Source: Lichina pygmaea
Lineage: Eukaryota; Ascomycota; Lichinomycetes; Lichinales; Lichinaceae
Assembly: GCA_963422465.1 (NCBI GenBank)
Contig: OY730169.1
Location: forward strand, 1,550,001-1,614,000
Reading direction: 5' to 3'
DNA: 64,000 nt
Of the stretch, positions 10,013-22,714 are shown one piece after another. Made by a program: the position numbers and the translations under genes. The notes below the pieces were generated by a model. It ran no database searches. It had not been told where the DNA came from and worked only from the letters and a program-made list of their open reading frames with translations. Every line of letters begins with the position of its first letter. Within the stretch, counting starts at the first letter, position 1.

Positions 10013-12864
10013 TCATCGAAATAAAGGAGCGACCTGGGTGGGTCTTTTCGACAGAGGTCCGCCCATTATGCCGCCGACGCTGCCGGCGGCGGCGACGGCA
10101 GCAGCATCACCAAAGTCCCAAGCGCGTTTCTGACCGGTTTCGTACACCGACGCCACCGAGCTCTGCCACATGCTCGGACTGACAAAGGTATGCGACAGCG
10201 GCTGACTGGCGGCGTTGGCGTTGACGGCGGCAGCGGCAGCGACAGCCGCGGCCGCGGCGTACCGACCCGAACCTGAGCCTGACTCCGAGCCTGAGCCCGA
10301 GTGTGACGACGTAGGATGCGCGCCCGGCGAGAGGCCGTGCACGTCGGCCGGAAACGTATCCTGTGGCCCTGGAGAATCCAGCGCGCCAGAGGACCCCGGG
10401 AAGCCTGTCGAACTGGTGCTGGTCTGACTCGCTTGGTGTTGGGGTGGGCCGAAGGCGGTGTTCCATTGACTGTCGTAGAGAATGGCCGTGTCAGCTCCGC
10501 GGCAAGTTGGGGGCTACCGTCCGCGTGGGGAGACTACGACTGTACGAGATGACTCGACTCACTCGAATATCTTGGACGGGTTCCAGGCCGACGGATCCAT
10601 CATCGGCATCGAGCCCGCCATCGCTGGAGGTGAATGTCGCGTCGTCGACCCGGCCATGCTCGTGTTTGCGACCTGCGGCACGGGCGATCCGCTCTGCGAC
10701 TTGATGCCGGGGGTCGAGAGCGCCGGCGAGAGTGATTGGCCGGGGTATTCGAGCGTCTGCGAGTTCGCGAGCGACGCTTCCGGGCTCGGTTGGCCCGCCG
10801 GCTGACCGCTGTTGACGAGGCCGTTGCGGAACTGACCCATCTGAGGGCTCCCAAAGCGAAAGGACCGCTTGAGCACGAACGGCCTGCCCGGGTCGGCCGA
10901 GAAGGCCTCGCGCAGAGCGTCGATCTGAGCCTTGACGTGCGGCATCGGCCACGAATTGATGCACTGCTCGAGGATGCGCATGTGCCGCGAGAAATAATCT
11001 GCCGCGTTGCACCTGAACTCGGGATCTGGCGATGTCACGGCCACCTGTCCGTCGAAAGATCAGACCGATGCCCCAACAACCCCCTCCTCCTCCTTCTCTC
11101 CCTCTCCCAAGAAAGCCGTTGCGTTGCGCTCTTACCAGGTGCAGCACGGTGCAGGTCAAGATGGCGTAGATATGAAACCCCAGCCCCCGCTGCACGCATC
11201 GTAGCCCGGACAAGCCCGACGTGGCCAGGATCGACTCCTGCAGCCTGCACATGTTCTTCGTCGCCGAGTAGGCCGCCCTCATGTGCCGCTTCCAGTCTAC
11301 GTCCAGCGCGAAGGATTCCGAGGCGGCGAGCTGCGGTCGATGGAGCATGATGATGCTCAGTTCATGGTACGAGTGCATGTTACCGACAAAGTGCGACGGA
11401 AGCCACGGCGGCGACCCGTCCGCCGGGTAGTTCACCTGAAAGTCCGGCGGTAGCTCGGCGAGCCAGGCGTGGAAGAACGGCGCCAGCTGGCACCAGCGGG
11501 GGTCGTTGCCCCAGTCCTTCTGCTTCTTGACCTTGGCTACGACGTCGTTCATCCTCCGCACGTTCCTGATCATGCGGCTCATGAAGACCCAGTCCCTCGA
11601 TATTCGCAGGTCGAAATCATCCAGTCCAGGCGACGGGCTCGGCGCGTCAAAGTCGACCGTGTCAGGGTCCACGGACATGTCGCTTCGGCCTGGTTCGGAT
11701 TGGGGCGCCGCGTCAGCATGGCCGACGCCACCATCGCCGGTGTCTCCACACAAACTCGCCTTGCGGTACTCCGATCATGAGCTCGTAGATGAACAACGTC
11801 TGCCAGACGCGGGTCTTCGTGACGCAGTCGTTGTAGGTCGAGCCGCAGGGGATTCGCTGCCGGTGCAGTTGATGATGATCGTCCAGCCCCAGATCCTTCG
11901 CCATGTCGATCAGCGTCACCGCGGTCATCCACGAGCGGAAATAGTAGCCCCGTCGGGGCGAGGCCTCGCGCGCCTTCAGGAGCAACAGCAGGGCCTGCAA
12001 CGTGCTCAACCGGGGCACGTCCATGAAGCAGTCGGCGTGTTCTGAGAAAGATCAGCCATCGGACCAGGCTCCGCCTGGCCCCCAAAAGGGATGACGGAAC
12101 GTACTGCCGGCGAGCGCGAGCCATCGTGAGCCCTGCGCACTGTCGTCGGTCAGGCCACTCGCGCAAGCGAAGATGGCCTCCAAGAGCAGAGGCGATATCG
12201 ATTCGCGGTTGGTGTGCCACTGTTGGTAGAAGTAGCGCTTGTTGATGACCGGAACGTACGGATGCACATACTTGAAGAAGACGTCAAAGTATCGCAAGGC
12301 CTTCTGCTCCGGTGGCATCAGCTCCGGAGGGATGCGCACGGTGAGATCCGCCCCCGACGGGGTTGGTAGGTTGCGAACGTATTCGTCAAACTCCTCCAGC
12401 GGTGGGGCTTCCGCCAAGGCCTTCCTTTGGTGTGAGATGTACGGAGCTGTTTCGAGAAAGAGACGTCAGCCACCTGGGCGCGCACCCTGGACACCGTGGG
12501 TTGATGGAGGGCGACGGTGGTGGAGAAGTCATACCGACGCCGCTCTCGTCGACCCGAAGCTCACTCAACGCATCTGTCAAGTGATCGGCCGAGTACGGGT
12601 CAGAGGAGTGCCAAGAGTCGGGTGTCGCGACCAGGGCGACAGCATGAGCGGGTGGAGTCGAGTAGGAGACCGCGGACGGTTGAAATGGAGCGGCAGAAAT
12701 GTCGCCGGACCGGTCCGGTACGCCGGCGAGCGACACCGGATATGGTGCATCGTGAGCGCTACTGCGATCGATAAAAGCCGAGGTTCCGTATGCGGTGGGA
12801 CCGGCATTCAACGGCACCTGTCCCGGCAGCTCTTGAACCGGCATAGGTCCGGTCTGATATGGCT

Positions 12865-12895
<31 letters not shown>

Positions 12896-13279
12896 TTGCG
12901 CGTGCGCGTGCGCGTGCACGTGCGTGTGCAGGAGCGGCGGCATCGCGGCATCGATGGCCAATTCGTCGAGGACGCCATGGTCGTCCGTCCGGTTCGGATC
13001 GTAGGAGAGACCGGCCTGGCCCGTATCGGCGTCGTAGCTCACGCTTGGCGGTATGCACTGCAGCTTGAGCCGGACGCAGGCGGAGCAAGGCCACGAGTTC
13101 GTCGTGGCGGCATCGCATTTGATCTTTCGCCGCCGACAGCCTTCACATGCGCGCATCACTAGACGGGGATACAGCCATCGTCAGCCAAGGTCGAGGGTTC
13201 GCCGGGCACGCGATCGCACGTTGCGGAGCCTGACCCTTCAGTCGCTTGTGGCGGTTGTGCTCATCGACGAAGACGTAAT
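10013..13279 (-). CDS. Zn2Cys6 fungal-specific transcription factor (5' end incomplete)
   Basis: Supported exons on the minus strand: 13279-13235, 13158-12535, 12446-12105, 12041-11760, 11689-11136, 11044-10563 and 10469-10013. They encode DYVFVDEHNRHKRLK, then the binuclear cluster CEGCRRRKIKC followed by CSACVRLKLQC (C-x2-C-x6-C-x9-C-x2-C-x6-C), a Pro/His/Ala-rich linker, GVAPYISHQRKALAEAPP, and the fungal_trans middle region (YFDVFFKYVHPYVPVINKRY, PRLSTLQALLLLLKARE, LSIIMLHRPQL). The tail ends with SMWQSSVASVYETGQKRAWD. It is a nuclear DNA-binding activator whose regulon I cannot name. The intron 11759-11690 needs a GC donor to keep the PQGRSDMSVDP motif. Another exon must precede 13279; a join from 13328 is in frame but gives Arg/Ser-rich sequence and is unproven. 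The His-Ala and Ala runs in the linker and C-terminus come from in-frame repeats. Confidence 0.88.
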
Positions 13280-16200
13280 CTGCAGAAGCGGGCCGTCTCA
13301 GCAAGCGCTCCTCCCACAACGAAGCACCTGCGGATGAGGAACGGCGCCGTCGAGGAAGGCCCACTCTTCTGGTTCTCCCTCGAACCAATCCCCGAGGGCA
13401 CGAACATGTAGCTCTGAGCAGGCGAGTCCTGCGGAAGCATGCGTCCGACTCCAGGCTCGTTCGCCATCATCGTAACGGGTCCCCTTGTCCCCCCACCAGC
13501 CTGACGTGGCGGCGGTGGCAGCGGGATGCCGGCGTCGACCCCACCTCGCCGACCTCGCCGACCTCGCCTCCAACTCGGGCCGTCGTCGTCGTTGTCGTTG
13601 TCGTTGTCGTCGTCGTCGTCGTCGTCGTCGTCGGCGTGGCCGGTGCGAAAGACGTGCCGTACAAGAGATCCTGCAAGATCCAGCCAGAGGTGATACTTCG
13701 CAGGTGTCGGGCGGTCAGGTCCAACGTCGTGTCATGCGCAACCCACCCCCCTCCTCCTCGTGGCGAGAGTCGATGGTTGGGCGTGATCGACCGCGACGCC
13801 GAGTCCTCAGCTCAAGAGCGGCACCGACCTGCGAAGTCACCAACCCACACGCCCCGCTGCGCAGCGTACTGTGCAATACTCCGTACCTCGTACAAGATTC
13901 AGCAGCGTAAGCAACAGGCCCACCAGACCACTGCGGACGCGATAGCCTTCTCGGAAGACGGTCGGTTCCCACAGCGATCTCTGAGACCTAAATCCCGGGC
14001 GATCCTTGCCGCGCAGAGTCGAGGAGGCACCGCCGGAGCCAGGCTGTCTAAACGAGAAGTTTCCGTGGCCTTTGCACTCGGTCCGCCAGTCAGTTCGGCG
14101 CCAGGCGAACTCCAAAAGAAACGAGCGGTGTGTGTGTGGGTATGTGTGTGTGTGTGTGTGTGCGTGTGTGCGTGTGTGTGTGTGTGTGCGTGTGTGCGTG
14201 CGTGCGTGCGTGCGCGCGTGTGTGTGTGTATACTGTATGTGTGCGTGTATGGGCAACAAGAGGATCCCACTTTCGGCTCCGAGCGCGCGACCAGCTGCCC
14301 GTGCTGCCCCAATCTTATCCAGACGTCGCAGAAAATGTCCTTGGACAGGCCGAGCCTGGAACAGGCGTGATCGAGCTTCAACGAAGTGGTAGAAGACGGC
14401 TGGTTTAGACAGTCTGATTCGAATAGGGCGGCTTATAAAGCAGCAGCGGCGCATAATCAAAAACGTCAACGACGGCCGCCCCAGGCTTTCTGGAAGCCGG
14501 GCGCGAGCTCAAATGCGCCAACGGCCAACTGACAACGGCCAACGGTACGTATCGTACTTACGTACACTCCTTTTCTCGAGCGCGGCTTCCTCTCACCATC
14601 TGATGTGAGACTCTGGCCCCACGCCCACAGCAAAAGAAAGCCGGTCGTGGTCTGTACCCTCCTCGCACGAAGAGATGCCGGTACGCGACTTGGGCGTTGC
14701 ACGAGAGGGCGCCCGGTGTCGTCTTTCAAGACCGTAGGTGACACGCCTGGCCGGTCCGAGGAGGATTGGGATGCAGCAGGCACGGAGCTAATGTAGTGGT
14801 TCGCTCGTCGGGAGCCGCTGAGCGATGGTTCCCCACATGAACGACGACGAGTTCAGTCCAGGCCGGATCGTCCCAGAACGAAGCTGCATCTTCATTCCCT
14901 GCAGATGTCGACGCTAAACGAACATCGATCTCTTGACGCAGCGGTCTTGAGGGTCGAGTCTCTTGTATTCCCCCGCCCTGGAAGACTGATGACGCCGTGC
15001 ATGTGCACTTGGCCCTTAGCCCGGTACCTTTATCGCGACGATCAACCTCCCCCGCTCATCCACCGCGGCTCGTCGGGCCTTTGCAGCCTCAGGCTGCTGT
15101 GTTGACAGGAGCGCACGCGCAATCCGGACGCCAGGCTCCCACTCCCTTGCTCCTGGCCGCTTCCCTCATCCTCTCGATCTTGTCCTTCGGCCCTTTGAGC
15201 GGCCCATGGGCCTTTCCATGTCGTCGGATGGCGACGAGCGATAGCCGTGGTCGAGTCCCGTCCACTCGCTTCCCGCTCTCGCCGACCCTTGGGGCCCGCT
15301 GCGGCTAAGGTACGGTAGCCTTCTAGCTTCGTAGGGGGCCCCTGACCCCGTAGCCCGCCTACGGTACTTCCGTACCTTCGTGCGCATCGTACGTTACGTA
15401 CCCTGCTGCAGTACTTGGTCCATGTTGGCGCTTCAGCTTGAGCCGTCCGTTACGGTCATGCGCATAGCCGTGCCGGTCCAGGGTAGAGAGAGGCCATCCT
15501 GGTCGCACCGGCCTTCCGGCGGCGCCAGTTCAGAAAAAACCTTGTGGCACAACCCCTCCGATCCCGTGGAAGCTGCATCTGAAGATCGTAAGAGACCGGT
15601 TGATGAGGTCGAAGGCACGTATGTACTGTACGTATGCACATGTGAGCGGAATTCGTTGGAGCGAGGGGCAACTCTCCGTCGTCGGCGTCGTCGTCACCGC
15701 GATAATGTTGCTCGGTACGTAACGTACGTATGTAGGAGCTATGCAACTGCGCCAGTCATCTGCATATTCTGCGCAGTGCTTTCGTCTTGAAAACATCGTC
15801 GTACTGTACTCGTACATACGTACGTACCGTACGTCCAACTAACTCCATACGGCTTCATGTAAAGCCCAGCAACCACTTTGCCGTTTCCATGCCAAGACTG
15901 TTTTCTTCGTATTGTAGACCCTGTAATCTCCACAAGATGGGAGATTCGTACCTCTCGTGCCCCTGCCAGAGGGACTACGTATTGGAAATTACGAGGTGGA
16001 ATCAAGCTCCTAGGCGTGACCAGGTACTGTACGTACGAAGGTATCGTACGTACAGTAGTGCCTGGCTTTGATGTGAAGTACAGTACATAGGTACAGTACA
16101 GTACGCATAGTCGCACGACGCAAGTCTGCGTGCACCTTCATACACAACCTACCTCGGTTGAGTCCTGAGGATCAATACATCATCACTTGCTGCCGTGGCT

Positions 16201-16653
16201 GCAACTCTGATTCTGTCGCATTACTTAAGAATATAGTGACTGATGGGTGGTACCGGTGTACGCAGACTTGTGTCGAGACACCGTACCGCAACTAGCTGTA
16301 CTTCCGTACGGTCATGCGGAGTACGGCATGCGTCAGTGCTGTACGTACTCTACGAGATGGAAGTACATACATACTGGACCCTCACAGGACCCAAGGGTCA
16401 GACGTTCGATGATAGACCGACTGACGGTCGTTTTATCGTCGGACATCGAACGACAATCTGACAGGAGCCACCTGCTCACGATCTGCAGGTGCCATCGAGT
16501 TTGTGCGTGCTTATGTAAGCACAGCAGTCCTGTTACGTAATCCACACCGTAGGTGTCCCCCACCGGCACTGCCTTACCGCGCAAATACTGTACTGTAGCA
16601 CATAAATCTTCGTCAAGAGCACCGCACGTACGAGTACAGAACGCAACGCGATC
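13280..16653. other. Spacer with microsatellites and GTAC-rich sequence
   Basis: From the first supported exon of the Zn2Cys6 factor to CIA2. The first few hundred bases probably hold its missing 5' exon(s); one candidate reading at 13470-13390 is MANEPGVGRMLPQDSPAQSY. Further right are a CGT/TCG microsatellite (13580-13632), a TG tract (14128-14230) and, from 14540 to 16380, very frequent GTAC/TACGTA palindromes. No other gene recognised. Confidence 0.5.
14128..14230. repeat. TG/TGCG dinucleotide tract
   Basis: About 100 nt of (TG)n with interspersed TGCG units. Alternating purine-pyrimidine sequence of this kind can adopt Z-DNA. Open frames through it are Cys-Val or Thr-His readings with no biological support. 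Confidence 0.9.
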
Positions 16654-17384
16654 ATGTCTGCAGAAGCTCTCAACGCCAACCCCACAGTCTTGAATGTATC
16701 CGACCTACCGACGAGGAGACGGCAGCAAGAGCAGCGGTATCAAGGGACGTCTTCCACGAAGAACTTCGCCAGCTTTGTCACCTCTGTACGCTGCACGCCG
16801 GATGTCCTTGCAGCCGACGGCAGCTCCGACTCTTCGTTGCTGGATGAGACAGATGACGAGAGTGATGCCTTGCCCGAGCAGATTGACGAGCAGGAGGTTT
16901 TTGGTATGTTGACTAGTCTCCTCGATTGTCCGATGCTCCTCAGTTCGAGGGTACACATATATTTCCTGCAGCACGACAAAGAAGCGAGAAATCTAAACCG
17001 TTTCGGCACCATTAAGACCTGATATCGACCATTTCCGACCCGGAGCATCCCCTCAGTCTAGGCTCGTTGGCGGTGGTGTCCCTGCCAGACATCCACATCT
17101 CGCCGCCCAGAGGCCTGGCGTCGCCGATCAGGACCGTGACGGTGCTCGTCACGCCGACCATCACGCACTGCAGTCTCGCCACCGTCATCGGGCTGGGCGT
17201 GCGGGTACGTCTCGAGCAGGCCCTGCCGCCGCGCTTCAGGGTCGACGTACGCATCAAGGAAGGATCGCACACCACGGCCGAACAGGTCACGAAGCAGCTG
17301 AACGACAAGGAACGCGTGGCGGCTGCCCTGGAGAACGGAACGCTCATGAGCGTGTTGAAGAAGATGCTAGTGACCTGTCGATGA
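16654..17384 (+). CDS. CIA2: Cytosolic Fe-S assembly factor Cia2 (MIP18/FAM96 family)
   Basis: Exons 16654-16903 and 17017-17384 (113-nt intron, GTATGT...TTAAG) give 205 residues. It is a subunit of the CIA targeting complex (with Cia1 and Met18) that hands 4Fe-4S clusters to nuclear and cytosolic apo-proteins. The N-terminus NANPTVLNVSDLPTRR and the acidic linker precede the DUF59 domain. Splicing restores EVFDLISTISDPEHPLSLG, followed by VSLPDIHI, VLVTPTITHCSLATVIGLGV (with the conserved reactive Cys of the THC motif) and the C-terminal KQLNDKERVAAALEN signature. The N-terminal linker is longer than in yeast. No neighbouring gene is functionally linked. Confidence 0.95.
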
Positions 17385-19198
17385 CGATGTGCGAATTGCA
17401 CGTTGTCGGACACTGTCATCATTCCTCCCTCTGGATGATCTGAAGCGTTTTCCGCCGAATCATCCTTCCGATGGAGACTACCGTACCTCGACCGAGAACA
17501 CAACTGGTCAAGTACGTAATGTACGTATGTACTTCCGTACGAGAGGGGAAGAAACCCCATTCGTCTAGTCTCCAAGTCACCTTTCATAGCATAACTTATA
17601 TATAACACCCCCCCCCCCCCCCTCTCTTCTGAAGTACAATTCAGGCTTGACCTTTCAATCTCCTCCTCCTCCTCCTTCTCCTCCCTGCGCAGCCAAAATT
17701 TAGTCCTTTTTAAATCCGATGAACCCCGACAGGATTTTACATCGTAAGATACGTCGATCTTGACGTGTAACATCACAGTAAGAGGATGTACTGTATTGAA
17801 GTCCCACTCCATTTTAAAGCTAGCTAGGCTAGATTATCATGCTGGGGGGAAACTGTAAGCTGGTATGATAAGGAAACCTCCAGGTCCTTTGACCGTAGGG
17901 CCGAAACCCTCCCCTAGGCGGATGCCCTCTTGCCGAGATACCGTAAACAAGGGAAGGGGGAACTGCTAGGCGGTCAAACAAGAAGACGGAGTTCGATCTC
18001 GGGCCCATGAAAACTGGGGTAGGGTAGGAGATCAAAAGCGGAGGAAGCACACCGCCCAGGCGCCGGCTGGCCGGCTGGCCGGCGGTCCGACGTCAACGGA
18101 ATTGGGGCGTGGGCTGGGCGAGCTGTCGGCGGTGAGCCGGGGTCCTCGTCGCTTCCTCCACTGCTTGCAGCTTCTTATCCCAACTTGTCCGGTCCGTCTG
18201 CGTGCGTTTCGGTATGACTCGTGGGGAGCCTGGGTGTGGGTGGGGGGGGCTGTGGCGCGTGGGCTGAGCGGAGTGGCGCAACGCCGGTGGCCTTCGGTCG
18301 GTCAGTTGAGAAACTGGCAGGGGTGTGCAGTCTTACGGCCTGCAGCCGGTCAAGCTCCGTATTGCGCACGGGGCATGCTTTCGTCCAGGAGGTGTGATGT
18401 TCCTGGTTGGTGTCTGCCTTCTAGCTTCTGTTCTGTTGGCGTCACGATGTCCGGTATCTGTTCCAGCGGTGATTTGGGGCCGGGGGGACGGGGGCCGCTG
18501 GGTTGACGCTGCTTCTGCGACGACCCAGTCTAGAAGCTTCGCAATGTTTGCTAGATCTCCGTCCTCTAGCCGAGCATTCTCGTCTCCTTGCTTGACTGCT
18601 TCTATGTGTGCTACTACTTGTTGGCGGAGCGCTTACGCTGCGCCAGCTTCAATTGGGGTTGGTAGCATTTTTTTTTTTAGAATCATACAGTCAGAGGATG
18701 GCTGTCTTGAGTTTTGATCTATTCTTCCTTTCTTTCTCCCCCCCCCCCCCCCCCCCCCAGTATGGAGATTTTTATTCGACGGTGAAGATTGTAGGAAAGA
18801 AGATTGTGGAAACGCCTCCGTCCCCTTTGTCGAGCGAGAAAGCCAGAAAGCAAGAAAGCGAGAAGACAAGGCAAGCAAGAAAGCAAGAAAGCAAGAAAGG
18901 AAGAAAGCAAGCAAGCAAGCAACGAACGAACGGACGGACCAACAAAGGAATACACCATACATATATACAGATGTTACATACCAGCTCCCAACCCCATGCA
19001 AGACCCGGCCACATACAAGAGCCTCTTCCATGGAAACCTGACCTCATCGTACCTCGATCAAATAGACACACACATACACACACACGCACGCACATACACA
19101 CGCACACGCACACGCATGCACGCATATCCAAGATCACGACTTCCTGATTCAGACTCACTAGATCAAGACTCCCTGACGCACGAGCTATGTAGGTGTTG
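17385..19198. other. Intergenic spacer with poly-C runs and simple repeats
   Basis: Convergent spacer between CIA2 and SNU114. It holds C15 at 17608-17622, C21 at 18738-18758, a GAAAGCAA-rich stretch (18837-18930) and an ACAC/GCAC tract (19065-19115). GTAC palindromes cluster at 17480-17545. A TG-rich stretch at 18060-18650 has long open frames but no recognisable protein. Confidence 0.5.
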
Positions 19199-22100
19199 TT
19201 AACCGTCGAGCAAGCCACTGGCCTTGAGATCGCGGTAAAGTTCGGGCTCGAGGAACTTTGCGATGGTGACGTCCTCGCTGAGACCTTTACGTCTGCGCGT
19301 CTTGAGAACAAAGTCCCGCGCTGTGGCTTGGGCCGAGGCCGGCTCGAGCGGGCGCAGCTTGATCTCTTTGTCCAGCGGGTCGCCTGGCACGATGGACCAT
19401 CGGTCGAAGACTAATGATACCGTGGCTTGGCCTTGCGTGTGGATCTAGAAGATTGGGTGAGCCCAGAGGAACTGGAGGGGCTTGAGATTGGGGTCGGGGT
19501 TGAGAACGTGCAAGGACCTTTTTTTTGGGGGGTGGGGGGGAGGAAGATAGATGGGATGAATGTACGATAACAGCCGTGATAAGTAGACAAGCTGTCGGGG
19601 GTAAGAGAGACCCCGGATGAGCTTACTCGTAGATCCGTCTCGAATCCAAAGGAATCGATGACAGGAATTAAACCTCTAACCTGGTACAGCGCTGTTTGTC
19701 GACGTCAGTCTTGATGATATCATGTAGAATATGCAGCCCAGAGCCCACGACGGTGACAACAGCAACAAAGCACGGCAAAAACTTACGTGTCCCAGCAATA
19801 GGTCCGTCCGAAAGAACATGCCCTCTACGTCGGGCCAAGACGGTGTACAGCGACGACACCGAGTCCGCCGGGCCGGTCATCGAACAGGCATACACGGGCT
19901 CCATGAGCCGCGGGGAAGCCATAAGGAAGGACGAGTAGCAGGCCCGGCGCGCGGTCGGGATGATCTGGCCGCCGCCGCGGTGTATGGCATCCTGTGCGAG
20001 GGACATGTCGACGATCTTGAACTTGGTGTTGCGTACGGCTGCGACAGTGGAGGAAGGGCGGTCGGGTCAGTATCGCACGTGGCAAGTCGGAGGGGGAAAA
20101 GGCGGAGGGGAAGTGGAAAGAAAACACCCACGCTCCTCGCAAAGCGGTCCTTCTCGAGTGGCCCAACTGAAGCCTTGCCGGATGCTTTCTCGCACCGTGT
20201 TCAGCAGTTTCTTGTCGACCTGAAAGAGAGAAGACCACGAGTGAGCCCCGGTACATCGTAGCGAGTAGCTTGACGAATCACCGACCTGAGGAGGTAGCGT
20301 GTCGTCCTGGAGGATGTTGGGCCCCGTCTCGTCCGGCCCAAAAGCCCAGATGCTTCTCGACGCGAGCAGGTCCCAGCCGTAGTTCTCCTCGAAGAACTTG
20401 CCGACCTTCCTGATCGGGTCCCTGATGGCGACCTTGCCCCGGACAATGTCGTCGGCGATGCCGTCGTCCAACGGCTCGGCCACCATCGTGACCTTGTTCT
20501 TCTTGTTGGGCGTGACGGCGTAGCACTTGATCGCGGACGTCTCGACCACCGTCTCGCAGAAGCGCGTCACCGGATCGGACACCTTCACCTCCATCTCGGC
20601 GTAGAGCCGGCGGAGGTCGTGCAGCACGCAGTCCATGTACAGCTCGCCTGTCCCGAGGATGATGTGCTCGCCCGACTCTTCCACCTTCGTCGTCACCAGC
20701 GGATAGCTCTTGTTGATCTTCCGCAGGCCGTCCAGCATCTTGGGAAGCTCCGACGGGTTGATGGGCTCGACCGCCACCTTGAAGACGGACTCGGTGAAGT
20801 GTTTGACCGGACGGAAGATGTACACGTCTTCGTTGCCCTCGACCTGCTTGGGCACGAGCGTCGCCGTCTTGACGATGGAGTTGTCGACGCCTCCAAGCAG
20901 GACCATGTTCCCGGCAGGAACACCGCTCACCGGGACGTTATATCTCGCCTCGGCGATCCACGTGCCTGAGATGGTAGCGTCGGTCATGTCTTCTTCGTCG
21001 TCCAGGGTATAGCCTTCTCCGAGCACCCTGACGGCCTGGTCCGTCCGCGCCGTGCCGCTCATCACCCGACCAAGGGCATGGAACGTCTTTGCGTCGCTGC
21101 TGTTGAGGAGCTTCGTCACCTGCACGACAAGAGGGCCCTCGGCATCGCATCGAGCGACGGCCGAGGCTATCTTGCTGTCGCCGGGCCCGGTGTAGTGCTT
21201 CTCCAGTTTCTTTCTCGTCCCTTCCAAAGCGGACGGCACGTGCTCCACGATCATGTCGACGAACCCGGTCGCCTCGCCGAAGAATTGCTGGCATACCAGC
21301 TTCAGCAGCACCTGGGCGTCGGACCTGTACTCCGAAGGCTTGAGGTTGATGCCCAGGGTCGCGAGCGTCCGTCTCAGATCATCTGGACTTTCGCTGATCG
21401 TGTGTGAATAGAGCTTGTAGATCGGCTCGAGCACAAAGTTGACAAACGTTCGCTTTGCTCCTTCCTCGATGCTCTTGCGCGTGAACTTTCGGCTCCGGGG
21501 GTTGAAGAATATGTCTCCCCACAGCCGCGCCGCAAAGTCCTTGGCGTTCACTGCCGGATAGCTCTCGGCGTACATTGTCGCAAAGGAAGGCAGCGTGAAG
21601 CACCATCCCATGTTGGTACACGCAAAGGCCACGTTCCCCTTTTCCGGGCTCAGGCGTCGTCTGTGACCTTGACCGGGCATCGCGCCTTCGATGACGGTGT
21701 TGACCTCCTCGATCACGTGTTTGACCTTGAAATACGCATCCGTAGGTGGGAGTTTGAGTTCCAATATCAGACGGTCCATCTTGTTGACGACCAGCGTCAA
21801 GGGCAGATCCTCGAGGACAGCATATCTGATGATCTGCTCCGTGTTGGCCTGCACTCCTTCCACGATATCCACAACCAAAATTACCCCGTCCGCTAGTCGT
21901 AACGACGCGGCAACCTCGTCGACGAAATTAACGTGTCCTGGTGTGTCGAGTATGTTCACGAGGTGCGACTTTCCCCGCGAGCCTTGCAGGACCAAACTCA
22001 TCGGAGCAGTCTTGATGGATAGTCCTCGCTCTCGCTCCAGTACGTGGACGTCGGTGTATCTTAGCTGTTCGTCCCTTCTCCTGCCGGTCCTCTTCTCCAG

Positions 22101-22714
22101 CCGATCGTGGAGGTCATGGGTCTGCATAACGAGCATGTCCAAGAAGGCCGTCTTTCCGTGGTGTAGATGTCCAGCCAGTGCAACATGCCGTATCTGTTCC
22201 GGATATTTCATGAGATCGGTCATGAACTCCCACGAGAAAGCAACGGCCGGAAGATTGGCCTCTTCAACGGTGAATTTCTTCTCCTGGACAGGCGCGATGA
22301 TAGGCTGGGTGAGCGGTTGGGCATCCTCTTCTTGAACAAGAGTCTCCACGCCCGGACCGTAGACTTGCTCTGCTGTTGGATAGTACTGCTTGTCTTCGTG
22401 TAAGACAACGGCGTTTGAGGGGCCATCGTCTATCAGGATGTCAAGGACGCTGCCCAAAACAAGGCATTCCAGGGGATGCTATGGCTTACCATCGACTTCC
22501 ATCAACTGCTGATCCGCATGGCCATCTCTGTCGTCGGCGTCTTCTTCATCGATGTACGAGTCTATTGGAGCGCGCACCGCTTCGGCTTGCTCATCTTCAG
22601 ACTCTTCGGCTTCGCCAATGTAGTTGCCAAATCTAAGCATCTGGCGTCAGCTTGCATTCCGTGTGAACTGCTCGAGCTTTGCAGGAGTCCTCACTCGTCG
22701 TAAAGATCATCCAT
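19199..22714 (-). CDS. SNU114: U5 snRNP GTPase Snu114 (EFTUD2)
   Basis: Seven exons on the minus strand: 22714-22695, 22632-22490, 22429-20286, 20219-20132, 20038-19787, 19691-19627 and 19444-19199, giving 985 residues. This EF-2-like GTPase in the U5 snRNP governs Brr2 activity during spliceosome activation and disassembly in the nucleus. The start is [20 protein letters not shown], from a 20-nt first exon, followed by the acidic N-terminal region. The G domain has GHLHHGKT near residue 138, DTPGHVNF and NKMD near 265. Domain IV/V signatures are [32 protein letters not shown] and [11 protein letters not shown], and the tail is [20 protein letters not shown]. All six introns are GT-AG; exon 6 is only 65 nt. 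It diverges from ERG10 with a shared 501-bp intergenic promoter. Confidence 0.97.

Noticed and set aside
13636-14470. Long frames through the TG tract on both strands
   Set aside because: They are open only because the dinucleotide repeat lacks stops; the product is Cys-Val or Thr-His repeats.
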